Source: Gaertneriomyces semiglobifer
Lineage: Eukaryota; Chytridiomycota; Chytridiomycetes; Spizellomycetales; Spizellomycetaceae
Direction of reading: 5' to 3'
Length of the DNA stretch: 64,000 bases
Assembly (NCBI GenBank): GCA_025558075.1
Contig: JAHLKF010000030.1
Span: 108,934-172,933 of the forward strand
Each line of letters opens with the position of its first letter. The stretch's first letter is position 1. This document shows, piece after piece, positions 1 to 12,629 of the stretch. The notes under the pieces are model-generated. The model saw nothing but the letters and a program-made list of their open reading frames with translations, was not told the DNA's origin and did no database searches. Made by a program: the position numbers and the translations under genes.

Positions 1-2675
1 GTCACCCCTGTTGTGCCCATGTCAGAAGAGACTTGGAAGTACTCTTTCGGGAAGTACTTGGAACTCTCGTACTACCACACTCAATTACCGTGTCGTGCGA
101 ATATGTGTCCGCATGACATATTTCGAGATCATATTCGCTATTTTGCTTTAAAAAACTTGGCGGTGCGGTTCGAATACGAGATGATTGAGCTACTTGAGGT
201 TGTCGTCCCGCCCATGAGGGTACGCTACAATGAAGCAATTGCGTCTCAACTTCAGCAACAGAACTACGAAGTTCTCAAGGCACAGATTGCAAGGTATTAC
301 GATTCCTTGTCAGAGCGAATCAAGTTGTTTACGTACGATATTGTTCCGGGCACCAAACTCCAACCGTCGAAAGATGCCATGGCTGAAATGAGCAAACGTG
401 TTGCTTCCGAACGCAAGTACATGCTGCAATTATTGCAGCAGACTCTCATCAGCAGCCTGTCCACGGATATGATATCATTAAATGCGTGTCTGCGTACGCT
501 ACAAGACAAAGTGATACAGTGGGACACTGATTTCAACGCTTTTGTTCGCAAATATATGCAAACGGACTCGAAAGAGATTAGGCGCGTTACGGCTGCGCAA
601 TTGAAACGCATGTTTGCTGATCGTGAACAGACACAGCAGGTGGCATTTGCAAGCATTCCGGAGGATCCTACTCCTTTGGACACGGAGCTCGTTATCAATC
701 CACTTAACATCGACGCCATGCTCCCCGCGTTGGGGAGCTCCCCAACATATGCCACCGCTCAACATTTCGCAGGTACAACTCTTGGCCGGGACGGATACTA
801 CATAGAAAGTCCCACCGCTAATGCGAGTCGCCGCATGTCATTGAAGTTTATGAACGAAGAATACGACACTCGACGTGGCACGATGTCAACGATGCCCTCT
901 GTCACCGGATCTCCGAGTCTTCTACTGCAGGGTGAGACATATCCGTCATTAAGTATGCCACTACCCTTAGCAAGCCCCGCAGTCCAAGACAACAACACCC
1001 ATGAGCTTGGTAGTGGACCTTTACTGGATGGCGGGCCTGATGAGCTGTATGCATCACCCAACATTTTTGACCCCCTGTCTGATGAAACGTTCTCATCCAT
1101 CATGCGGGATATGGCTAAAGAATTAGCGGAAAGTGCCACCATGGAAGAGCGTGCACCCGCTGCGAAGAATAGGAGCCGCAGGGGCTCTGTTTCGTCACAC
1201 AGCACAAGCAACGCTTTAAAGGACGACGAGGACGATATGCCCGGTGAATGGAATATCATCAGCGGGGTTGCAGGCGAGACGTTAGATCCCGAGGATGCTC
1301 CATCGGATACTCGTGAAAACCGCGATATTCAGTCTTTGGCTGGGGAAAGAAGCTCCATCATGAAGACCATCACAAGTTTATGGACCGGGAATGCAGCCAA
1401 TCTGTTACCTTTGGAGTATCCATTAGCTCCGACCGAGCATATCTTCCCAGACTCGAATGTTGTTGTGCGTGAAGACGAGCCGAGTTCCATCATCGCCTTT
1501 ACACTTGATTCTAAGCACTACAAAGAGAAACTTTACTGTATCCGCCAAGGTGGAATCTACCCGGATACTACCGAAGCTGGGAACAGTCGCGTTTCAGTTG
1601 AAGTGGACGAGGATTATGCGGACATAACTGGCACAGAGGAAACATTGTTACGAGGAACGGGGACACATGTTCGTTATCAATTCTGGGATGGGCCCACCCG
1701 AATGAGCTGCAAAATATTTTTCGCAGAGCAGTTCGAAGCTCTTCGTCGTAACTGCGGTGTGGACGAGAACTTTATCCAATCATTGGCACGGTGCATGCGC
1801 TGGGATGCTTTGGGGGGCAAGTCGGGATCGACATTTTTGAAGACACGCGATGATCGCCTCATTATCAAACAATTGTCGAGGCTGGAGATGGATGCCCTGT
1901 ACAAGTTCGCTCCGGCTTACTTCGAGTACATGTCCCAAGCGATTTTTCATGAACTACCTACGGTTTTGGCGAAAATCTTTGGTTTTTATCGCATTTCGTT
2001 CAAGAACCCGACGACTGGTAAATCCATGAGGTTTGACTGTTTCGTCATGGAAAACCTCTTTTATCAAAGAAACATCGCGCGCATTTTTGATTTGAAAGGT
2101 TCTATGCGGAACCGTCATGTTCAATCCACTGGCAAACAGAACGAAGTGTTACTGGACGAGAATTTAGTGGAGTTCATTTATGAATCACCCCTCTTTATTC
2201 GTGAACACTCCAAGAAGCTTCTCCGAGCAAGTGTATGGAATGATACCCTCTTCTTGTCAAAGCTGAACGTGATGGACTACTCATTGCTAGTTGGTATTGA
2301 CGTTGAGCAGAGTGAGCTTGTTGTCGGTATCGTGGGTAAGTGCATGGGCCGACTTGCCATTTTAGCCGCGCCATCCTGCTTACTTTCCATGCTGTAGACT
2401 TCATTCGCACATTTACGTGGGATAAGAAGTTAGAAAGTTGGGTGAAGGAATCCGGGTTTTTAGGCGGAGGAAAGGAGCCCACCATCGTGTCCCCACGACA
2501 ATACAAAAATCGCTTCCGTGAAGCTATGGAACGCTACTTTCTTCTGGTAGGTATCGCACCCATCACTGCTGAATCCCTGTAACCAGCTCTCACTGGCTTT
2601 CCAAAGGTACCGGACAAGTACGTCACCACGATGTCTCGAGGAGATCCGTACATCACCAATGAACCGGTAATATGA
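1..2675 (+). CDS. FAB1: 1-phosphatidylinositol-3-phosphate 5-kinase (Fab1/PIKfyve), C-terminal part, 5' partial
   Basis: This is the C-terminal part of the kinase that makes PI(3,5)P2 on endosomal and vacuolar membranes. The frame is open from base 1, so the FYVE, chaperonin-like and other N-terminal parts lie to the left. Exons read as <1-2335, 2398-2546 and 2607-2675, with introns of 62 and 60 nt. The start of the window carries the family block around SFGKYLEL. A low-complexity linker follows at about residues 230-480, then the PIPK catalytic domain from about residue 490. Visible motifs are DLKGSMRNR, the TGK..VLLDENL block, and [12 protein letters not shown] just before intron 1. Exon 2 supplies the [12 protein letters not shown] segment and exon 3 ends in a short tail. 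Identification rests on near-perfect conservation of the catalytic core. Confidence 0.93.
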
Positions 2676-2909
2676 TACGTTTATAAGTAATTCTGTCACA
2701 TGTAAGCACTATAATGTAGGATGCGATAGGTGTGGTTAAGACTAGTGGTTGGTCTGCCCCATCATCAAGGATTAAGCAAACGCGTGGGGTGTCGCCCCAA
2801 CAAGCAATTATTTGTCACGATAGTAGTAATAGAGAGCATTCCGATCTGACCACATATCGTATATAAGTAACACATTGCTGCACTGTTGAAGGGTTGCCCG
2901 AATCTCAGA

Positions 2910-4050
2910 ATGGCGGCCTCAGTAAACGCAATTGAAGCTTCGCATTTGACGTTCTCCTTTGGAGGGCCGAGCACAATATTGAAAGACATTTCGCTGGCTA
3001 TTCCTAAAGGTAGCCGAACCTTACTTGTTGGTGCCAATGGTGCAGGTAATATTTCCTTATCCGTTAAGATACCTCGTTGCAGAACCTAACCATACCTCTA
3101 TAAGGAAAATCCACTCTGTTGACCGTTTTGGCGGGAAAGCGGCTGGTAAAAAACAGTGGAGTGAAGGTTCTCGGTAAAGATCCGTTCAATGATGGCTCCC
3201 AAGGCATAACGTAGGTAAATTTGCTCAGCTGGGAAGATATAATACCTCATTCCTTCCTATGCTTCAGATATCTTGGCACAGAATGGGCTCTCAATCCCAT
3301 CGTCAGACGGGATGTCCCTGTATCCCGCATATTGAAGACATTAGGTGCCGAACGGCATCCAGGTTGGTGCCGTAACCTTCTTGCAATATAAGCGGTCGGC
3401 GTTACTAAATGACGTTTACAGATCGATGTTCCACGCTTCTGGAGATCATGGATGTGGACCCCGACTGGCACATGCACGAAGTATCTGACGGACAACGCCG
3501 AAGAGTACAGATCGTGTTGGGATTGATGGAACCTTGGGACTTATTGCTTCTGGATGAAGTTACAGTAGATCTGGATGTCCTGGTGAGAGCCAACCTTCTA
3601 AGGTTTCTAAAGGAAGAAACCGAAACACGCAATGCAACCATAGTATATGCGACGCACATTTTCGATGGTCTCTCCAGCTGGCCAACGCATGTCGCGCATG
3701 TGGCAGATGGTGCTATAGACGTTGTCCGGGATCTTCAAACCCCGGGAGGCTTTCCGGAGCTCGAGACCATGAAAAATCGTAGAGCCGACGTTCATTCCTC
3801 AGACATCGCCGTGTTGGATAATTCACCGCTTCTGATGGTTGTGGAGAGTTGGTTACGCGAAGATCATCGCCGTTTGAAAAAAGAAGGTCGGCGCAACCAT
3901 GAGGGGAAGGTTCTTACCAAGTGGGAGATCTTGTCCGAAAATATGAAAGAGGTGAGTTGTTTCTATTTTCGGGTTCTCGGCGATTTTCTGGCTCACAAGC
4001 GTCAAATGAACTTGTAGTTCGGTGATAAGTACTACAACTACTGGCGCTAG
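2910..4050 (+). CDS. CAF16: CAF16-type soluble ABC ATPase
   Basis: A single-domain ABC ATPase without membrane segments, 299 aa. In yeast the family is linked to the CCR4-NOT complex. Exons read as 2910-3045, 3105-3210, 3268-3362, 3422-3951 and 4018-4050, and all phases agree. The Walker A glycine loop is split by intron 1, giving GANGAG then KSTLL. The signature motif is VSDGQRRRVQ rather than LSGGQ, as is usual for CAF16 proteins. Walker B is LLLLDEVTVDLD, and a switch histidine lies in the ATHIFDGL block. The ATG at 2910 is preferred because it starts just before the first ABC strand; no upstream ATG lies in this frame. It lies 234 bp downstream of the lipid kinase on the same strand. Confidence 0.9.
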
Positions 4051-4093
4051 TTTTTCTGGATATTAGTTAGATACATAGTGGGTACATGCGACC

Positions 4094-5110
4094 ATGGGAG
4101 TCTTCTGCTTAGCGAAAAGATCAAACGCACCCTTGCGTTCGACGGGAGCGGAAGCCGAAGATATACTCAAAGTGCTGCAGACGATCAAAGCGACCAAGTC
4201 CCTGGAAATCCGCCACTTACATGACATGAACTACTGTTTCGAAGCCATTATCGGTGGATTTGTCGATTTTTCTGAAGCTCTGTCACTTATAAAAGTAGGA
4301 TAATGATTAAACTCAACATCGCCCTCCATATACTCGCTGATCGTAACCTGACAGCGTGAATATGATGCGTGCCTTTCAGCAATAGTGAAGGATGTCCGGG
4401 AAACCGCTCGCTTCCGTTCGAAGATCCAGAAGCTTTTGATTTCTAGTGGTACCAATCAGCAGGAGGATTATATACGGGCTCAGTTAGTTCGCTTGGCATT
4501 CCGATTTGACATGATTAACAGAGAAAATGAGGAGTAAGTTAGAAGTCAACATTTTGTACCTGCATAGGCTGACGGTAGACGTATTAGATTGAGAAAGTCG
4601 AGCGCCGAGGAGGACCGGAGATTTCTGGTAGCACTGGGGAGGTCATATGACCGGCCAATGACAAATGACTTCATGCTTGGTGACAAGCAAATGCAGCAGA
4701 TTAGGCACAACGAGAAATGGGACTACGTTACAAAGTGGATAGCCGAGCATGCCAAGATTGACCCCGTCTTTGAGGCGCTGCGTTTGAGAATGGAAACACA
4801 GGTAAACTTTCGCTAATCAGGATGTACTGCCATGTGTCTGAGCTGACAAGCAATAACAATGAAGCCCGTCCAATATAAGCAATTTCTGGAACGGGAACAG
4901 CTGATTGACCTATTTGACAGCACAGCACAAGATGCGAAGAAGATCAAGGTGAGCGGCACTGGCTGGTGAATAATTGATTGCCTGAACTAATCAGGCGTTC
5001 AGGCTGCTGTGGACGAACAGACGCTCAAAGCGCAGCGGTTAAAGGAGGAACTAACAGCGCTACAGGAGAAGAGACAGGTCTTGGAAGATGCCCAAGCTGC
5101 TAATGAGTGA
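4094..5110 (+). CDS. Hypothetical coiled-coil protein
   Basis: I do not recognise this gene with confidence. Five exons in consistent phase (4094-4294, 4355-4533, 4588-4801, 4865-4948, 5003-5110) give a 261-aa protein. It is mostly helical, rich in Glu, Arg and Lys, with a clear coiled coil in the last 40 residues. The central helix, with an IKREYDACL block running to an RENEEL block, recalls the N-terminal region of TSNAXIP1-like proteins, which would suit a flagellate. This is a weak resemblance. BAR or eisosome-like proteins are alternatives. No membrane segment or signal peptide is seen. It starts 44 bp after CAF16 and precedes IFT122, all on the same strand. Confidence 0.6.
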
Positions 5111-5232
5111 TGGTAGTCGCGTCGGGACCGCTTACGTAAACCCCGACCCGCGCGTCCTGGGTGAAATTGAGGGCATTGTCCAATGTCCGTGTCAGTAGTG
5201 AGATGTTTTGAGTGGGATCGATACTAACCACG

Positions 5233-8200
5233 ATGAGGACATTTCTGACGTGGGAGGATAAGGTAGGCATTTGTTAATAGACTTTGAGGTATCCTTGCAA
5301 GATGCATCTCGTGGGATACTGTCTCTTACTGGTGGTACACAAGTCAGATTCGAAATAAGGACGGTGAGAGGCAACCCATCTACGATGTAGCCTTCATAGC
5401 CGATGGAGCACAATTGGCCGTAACTGCCGGCCCTGAAGTTTTGATTTACGACACGGCTGACGGCAACCTCGTACGATCATTGCGCGGTCACAAAGATGGC
5501 GTCTTGTGCTTGGCAGCCCTCCGCAATGGATTTGTTTCCGGAGGTGCAGACAAACAAGTCGTTATATGGAGCTCCAAATTGGAAGGCGTTTTGAAGTATT
5601 CGCATACTGATACCATTCAATCTGTATCATGTAATGCGGTTGGCGGTCACATACTGTCTTGTACTGCCTCGGATTTCGGCATTTGGTCTCCAGAGCAGAA
5701 GAATGTAACTAAGTATAAGGTACGTAAACTCTACATTCTTCTCTCTCCACATTCCATGAAATAACTAATCACTACCTAAAATGAAGATAGCATCCAGAAT
5801 TTGTGCAAGTTCATGGGCACCGGATGGTCAGCACTTCGCCTTAGGACTCTTCAATGGTAGCATTTCCATTCGTAACAAGCTAGGAGATGAGCGGGCCAAA
5901 ATTGAACGCGGCAACTCTGCTATTTGGACGTTGGCGTGGAACCCGTCACGCTCTAGCAATGGTGATGTGTTAGCCGTTGGTGATTGGGATCAGAAGCTGG
6001 CATTTTACGATCTCAACGGCCGACAAGTGGGAAAAGAAAGAGCGCTTGGGTTTGACCCCTGCTCGGTTTCGTTCTCGGAAAATGGAGAATATTTGGTTCT
6101 GGCTGGACAGGACCGCAAAGCCACACTCTGGACAAGCGACGGCATCCGTTTAGGGCTTATATGTGAGAGAGACAACTGGATATGGAGCAGCAAAGCGCAA
6201 TTAAAGCAGAACTGCGTTGCAATAGGGTGCCATGACGGCACAGTTGCGGTGTATAAGATCGCATTCAACACTGTGCACGGCCTGCACAATGACCGCTATG
6301 CATATCGAGAGAATATGACAGATGTTGTCATCCAACATCTAACAACAGATCAGCGAGCGCGTATCAGATGCCGAGATTATGTCAAGAAGATTGCCGTTTA
6401 CAAAGAGAGGCTTGCCGTTCAGCTAGGCGACAAAATTATAGTATACGAGCTCTTCAATGACGGTGCATCTGATGTCCACTATCGGATCAAAGACAAAATT
6501 CACAAAACACTGGAGTGTAACCTTTTGGTCGTGACATCGAAACATATTGTGCTATGCCTCGATAAAAAACTACAATGTTACAATGTTGCTGGAGAAAAAG
6601 AAAGAGAATGGAATTTGGACGCTCTAGTACGTTACATAAAGGTTATCGGTGGGCCACGCGGAAAAGAAGGATTACTAGTGGGCCTAAAAAATGGTCAAGT
6701 ATTTCAGATATTCATCAACAATGCTTTCCCAATTCCTCTCATCAAGCAAACCGCCTCAATACGATGCCTTGACTTGAGCTTAACGAGGAGAAAGCTTGCT
6801 GTAGTCGATGAGAACAATACGTGTCTGGTGTATGATGTAAAAACAAAGCAACTCCTATATCAAGAACCGGATGCAAGCAGTGTAGCGTGGAACAGTGAAC
6901 TAGAGGATATTCTGTGCTACTCAGGCAATAATACGTTGAGCATCAAGGCCGGTAATTTTCCTCCACATCAACAAAAAATGCAAGGTTTCGTAGTGGGATT
7001 TACCGGCTCGCGGATCTTCTGTTTGCATGTTTATGCTATGACAACTGTGGATGTTCCACAATCAGCATCTTTGGTGAAATACGTGGAAAAAGCGGACTAT
7101 GATGCTGCATACAAAGTGGCATGCCTCGGAGTAACCGAGACAGATTGGAGAAAGCTTGGCCTCGGTGCATTGGAAGCTCTGCGATTAGACGTCGCAGAAA
7201 AGGCGTTTGCACGTTTGCGTGATCTTCACGTAATGACATTAATACGGAACATTCGCCGTATGCAAGCTGAAGGCAAGAACGACCTCGAATATTTCATGGC
7301 CGAGGTCTATGCCTGCACCAAGCGTTATCATGAGGTAATTGGTACAGCTTGCAGGAGGATTTTACCTTTCTCACAATGATTTATTTCTGGATACAAACAG
7401 GCCGCCAAACTGTATAAACGGTCAGGGCATCCACAGAAAGCAATTGAAATGTTTACCGACCTGAATATGTGGGAATACGCTACGCAGATCGCACAACAGA
7501 CAAATTCGGGTTTAGATACCATCTTAAAGCAGAAAGCACAAAGTCAACACGACAGGAACGACCCAATGGCAGCCGCAAGTACATATGTCGAAATTGGAGA
7601 GTATATGAAAGCAATTGATATACTCGGACCAGCTGGCGCAATGGATGAGCTGATAGGAATTGTGCGTCGCCTGACACCGTCTGACACGCCAGAATTGGAA
7701 CGTTGCCTCCAACTATTCCGCAAAAATGCTCAGTATGCGTACGCAATCGAAACATTGACGAAGATTGGAAGGTTCGAACAGTTGTTAGAACTTCATATTG
7801 AATTGTTGCATTGGGACGAAGCGTTTCGACTTGTTGAAATTCACCCGGAATTTACCGAGAAACTTCATCTTCCTTATGCGCGATGGTTGGCAATGAACGA
7901 TCGCTTTTTGGAAGCGCAGGAGACATATAGAAAGGCTGGGTACCGTGAGGAAGCCGTTCACGTACTGGAACAGCTTAGGGAGAACGCGGTGATCGAGCAG
8001 CGTTACGATGATGTTGCTTATTACTATTGGTTGAGCGCTCGAGAACATCTTGACCTCCTTCCAGACAATCTGTCGTTTGAAGAGTTGAATAGGGAGCAGA
8101 AGCGCTGTCTTCAGAACTTCCATCAAACCTATAGGCTATCGGAAGTCTACTATGCGTATTATCACATCTCCGAATACGTAGAACAGCCTTTTACCATGCA

Positions 8201-9053
8201 TCAGCCGGAGACGCTATTTAACATGGCGCGATTTACCCTGCACTACCTCAATCATAACCAGCCGGTATTGGGAATCTCGAAGGTGACAGTGTTGTACGCT
8301 CTGACGAAGCTTTGCCGGACGCTAGAAGCATTCAAGTTGGGAAGGGATATCTACGAGAAACTTCAACTGATGTGCATACCCGCTGAGTGGCAAGAGACAA
8401 TCGAAGTAGGATCTTTGACTATTCGAAGCAAGCCGATGCGAGATAAAGATACGCTGCAACCTATATGCTACCAATGTTCCGCATTGAATCCCCTCTTAAG
8501 CTCAAAAGGCGACCATTGCACAAATTGCTTAGAGCCATTTGTGCACTCATTCTACTCATTCCTAAGCCTACCAGTCGTTCGCTTTGAGGTGGATCGTGAC
8601 ATAACGCATGACGAAGCGTCAAGACTCATCGCAATGGATCCCCCTGCATCGGCCAACAAGCGACGGAAGCAGATGATCCAAAAACTTCACGACGGGAGTG
8701 ATTCTGATAGCTCTGGTGGGCTGGCTGGATCAAAGCCATCATCCGCTTTGTCACGGGACGACCCCTTTACGCGCCAACTGGCAGCCCTGCAGCGTGGATC
8801 TGCCACAACATACTCTCCTGTGAAAGTAGGGCGAAAAGTCTTGATGGCCATGGATTCGCCGATCGTGCTGATTAGACAATGGGATAAAAAGTGCGTTCCG
8901 CCAGAGTATTATCGCGTAATGGTATCGGATGTACCCATCAGATTATGTAACGAGTGCCGGCACTTTTTCCTTGAGGAAGAATGGGTAGATCAAGTCCTGA
9001 CTCACGGGCACTGCCCATTCTGCAGACACAAACCTTCAAGTATGGAATTTTGA
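5233..9053 (+). CDS. IFT122: Intraflagellar transport protein 122 (IFT-A subunit)
   Basis: This is a subunit of IFT complex A, which drives retrograde transport and membrane-protein entry in the flagellum. Exons 5233-5262, 5348-5719, 5787-7334 and 7401-9053 give 1,200 aa, close to the usual length. The N-terminal half is two WD40 propellers (for example YDTADGNL, LRGHKDGV, LASC-type blocks and DNWIWSS). The middle is a helical TPR-like solenoid (about residues 650-1000) with AYYYWLSAREHLD. The C-terminus has two zinc-ribbon-like Cys clusters, CYQCSALNP..HCTNC and LCNECRHFF..HCPFCRHK. Exon 1 codes for only ten residues. The gene implies that the organism builds a flagellum. Confidence 0.95.
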
Positions 9054-9380
9054 GCTAGATTCTTATAGCTGTCCTACATGACAGCAGTTAATATCATAGA
9101 CATTTACATGTAACCATGTCACGGAGAAAAACTTTATCAGCCCAAGAGAGATGAAGAGGCGTTGCTCGGATGCAGAAGGAACGTTTTGTACCGGTCAGTG
9201 CAAACCAATGGTCAGGTCGCTTTTTCAGAGCGAACACGCTATTTAAGAGCGGAGTACGGGGTTATGGTTGAGTGGCTGTGCAATTAATACCGGACGGGAC
9301 TTTTGAGCGCGTTAAATCAGCGTGGGAGACCTTTCAACGGCTTTGTCGCACTCGAACGAACGATTGAAGGGCCGGGCGTT
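9054..9380. other. Intergenic region before RAD54
   Basis: This stretch holds the IFT122 3' end and the RAD54 leader. The RAD54 frame is open back to a stop at 9285 but contains no ATG before 9381. I see no other gene here. Confidence 0.5.
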
Positions 9381-12300
9381 ATGAAGCGTAAAACAGTAAC
9401 GAAGAACCACAAAGGACGTGATTGTGATGGATCGGATGAAGACGAAGAGTGGACTGACGGGAAAACTTTCAGTCAGATGAGTTTGGATGACGAGGATGCA
9501 GAATCCAGATCCCCTAAGAAGCATAAAGTTGTGGCCAGGACCACGGGCGGTACAGAAAAGGGCAGGATACCTCTGTCGCCAAAATTGAATGTGCAAAAAC
9601 CTTTGGGCTCGCGAGCTTCTGGATTAGTACCAAATCGCCAGGTGCTGACGCAACGATTCAAGGTGCTGGTCTTCGTTTTTCGCAACGTATAAGAACTGGG
9701 AGTTGTAACGCGGGTGCCTGTGTAGGTCCCAACTTTTGTGAGCGGAAAGCCCGATTGTGCGGGTGGTGTGAGAGTCGGATCAACACTAGGGACTCGTCCA
9801 CGCGTAAACGTTTACAAAGGCCCTTTGCACGACCCCGAAGCGGAAGGAGCCATCGTCTTGCATACACCGAAGGCCTTATCTCCTACGGAACAGTTGGAAG
9901 CGCTGAAATCGACGGCTCTCGGTTCCAACCCTAAACCTGAGGTGCATGTTGTTATCGATCCGCGACTAGCGAACATCCTAAGACCTCATCAAATCGAAGG
10001 TGTTCGCTTTCTTTACAACTGCGTGACCGGCAAGACCGTTGAGAATGCGTATGGATGCATTATGGCGGACGAAATGGTATGTTACAACCTGCAGACCCGT
10101 CTCAAGGAGTAATTTCAAGTATTAACCGCACTGCTCGCATTTAGGGCCTCGGCAAGACGCTGCAGTGTAAGGAGTGGAGATGGCTACATGTTGGAGGTCA
10201 TTACTCAATGCTTCTACAAATTAGGTATCACGCTGTTATGGACATTACTGAAGCAATCTCCGGAACCTGGAAAGCCCACGATTGACAAGGTACGTGGGCA
10301 CGTTGCACAAAGCTCCGCCTCTCCTTACACACCCGTTTCAGGCTGTAATTGCCTGTCCGTCGAGTCTGGTGAAGAATTGGGCGAATGAGCTCACGAAATG
10401 GCTTGGCGAAAATAGCATAAGACCCTTCGCATGTGACAACAAAGGATCAAAAGAGCAGACCGAAAAGGACATGCGCAAGTTTGTGGCTGACAAAGGTCGT
10501 GCTATTGTGCAGCCAGTGTTGATCGTCTCCTACGAGACTCTACGAACGTATAGCAAAATCTTACAGCAAACTGAAATTGGACTTTTGTTATGCGACGAAG
10601 GTCTGATAACATGTTAAATCAGTTGGTTTATACTGCTCACCGGTTTCGCGCAGGTCACCGATTGAAAAATGCCGACTCGTTGACGTATCAATCTCTCAAT
10701 GCTTTGAACGCGAAACGAAGAGTCATCCTCTCTGGCACACCCATTCAGGTTTGTCATGGCAATGCTCACCGAGTTCAACAGCGAACAACATCTCACCATC
10801 TGCGCTTTGCTATTTGTAGAATGACCTAACTGGTACGCATATATGAAGCGAAGCGTACACCCAACTGATAATTGATTGACGACTTCATGTCCTATAGAAT
10901 ATTTCGCACTCCTGAGCTTCGCAATCCCAGATGTCCTCGGCACTAGTTCCGAGTTCCGGAAGAACTTCGAGATACCTATCCTGCGGGGTCGAGATGCGGA
11001 TGCTGATGAGAAAGATAGAAAGTGTAGCGAGGAGAAGCTGCAAGAGCTGCTGGCGGTCGCGAATAAGTTTATCATTCGCCGAACAGCTGATCTGTTGACC
11101 AAGTATTGTGAGTACCTTTTGGCAGCTGTGTCAATTGTAGATGACATACTGACATCTATATGTGGCGTTAGTGCCAGTCAAGTACGAGCATGTCGTGTTC
11201 TGTCGATTGACAGATGTTCAAGCGCAGCTGTACAAATCGTTCGCCCAGTCGAAGGCTGTCAAAAAGCTTCTGGATGAGGACGGAAAAGGCGGTGGTAAAG
11301 CTGGCAAGGCCGGCGGTGGTTCGCAAGGCCTAAAAGCCATCACTTTCTTGAAAAAACTTTGCAACCACCCCGCGCTGATCGATATCTCGGATTTAAAAAA
11401 TGCCGGGACCTTGTTGCCTCCCAACTACGACACCAATGGATGCCAGTCGGAGTTGTCTGGAAAGCTCTTGCTTCTGGATAAGATGCTTGGAAAAATGAAA
11501 AATACCACCAGTGACAAAATGGTCCTCATCAGCAATTACACCCAGACATTGGACATGTTTGAGAAGATGTGTCGGATGAGAAAATGGGGTTTTCTGCGAT
11601 TAGACGGGACTATGACCATTCCCAAGCGGCAGAAGCTTGTGGACCGCTTCAACGACCCGGCGAGCCCGGAGTTCATTTTTCTCCTCTCTAGCAAAGCTGG
11701 TGGATGTGGCATCAATTTGGTAAGAGATGGCTGACCCCTTGTCATCACCAATATTTATTCTGAGTCCCGCTGTGATCTAATATAGATTGGGGCGAATCGA
11801 TTGGTGCTTTTTGATCCCGATTGGAACCCGGCCAATGACGCGCAAGCATTAGCACGAGTGTGGAGAGGTGCGTGCCGAACATACCTCCTCGTATCACTGC
11901 ATTCCGTGCTTACTTGCTTGTGACAGATGGGCAGAAGAAGACTTGCTTCATTTACCGGTTCATTGCCACCGGGTCAATTGAGGAAAAAATCTTTCAACGT
12001 ACGCAGTAGTTCTCTCTCTGTCGTAGTACGCACACACTCACGCGAAAATCGATAGGTCAAGCACACAAACAGTCTCTAAGCAGGTAAGCCCAGGGTCGAG
12101 GAGCATCGACTTGACAATCTCTAAGTTTATTGTCCCCAGTTGTGTGGTCGATGCGGAAGAGGATGTGGAACGCCATTTTTCCCTCGAAAGTTTGCGGCAA
12201 CTGTTCATTCTCAATGAGAACACCATGAGCGACACACACGACACATTTCGATGCAAACGTTGCGTCAAAGGCATGCAGGTCATCAAACCGCCGGAAAATG

Positions 12301-12537
12301 AGATCAGTGCTGGTGCGGGGGCGGCTGATACCAGTACTTGGAGCCATTTCAGCAAGCTAGAGTTGCATAAGACGTTCGATTCCATTCTTCGGGAAGAGGG
12401 CCTCGCGACCGGCGCGGTGACCTATGTCTTTCAGAACAAGGTATGCATTGTCATTGCATTGACTACCTTTCCTGCAACCTTCCAATGAACTCTGTTCTCT
12501 GTAGTCTCACGACCAGCAGGTCGTAAAACTGAAGTGA
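9381..12537 (+). CDS. RAD54: DNA repair and recombination ATPase RAD54
   Basis: A Swi2/Snf2 DNA translocase that works with RAD51 in homologous recombination. Fourteen exons in consistent phase give about 786 aa: 9381-9662, 9726-10076, 10145-10166, 10225-10289, 10342-10600, 10654-10748, 10820-10832, 10898-11107, 11172-11719, 11786-11867, 11927-11998, 12056-12083, 12140-12440 and 12505-12537. Helicase motif I (MADEMGLGKT) is split by introns. Motif II is a DEGH box spanning an intron. The ILSGTPIQ block, [21 protein letters not shown] and [18 protein letters not shown] are all present. Two exons are only 22 and 13 nt. The N-terminal 110 residues are low complexity and basic. An upstream coding exon cannot be excluded. 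It is convergent with NOT3, with 92 bp between the stops. Confidence 0.93.
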
Positions 12538-12629
12538 ACCGTCGTCCAGCGCGTTAGAATGTACATATTCACTTTCATAGACCTGTAAACAATAAATGTA
12601 TTTCCTCTGTCGTGTGGGGCACTCTAAAA

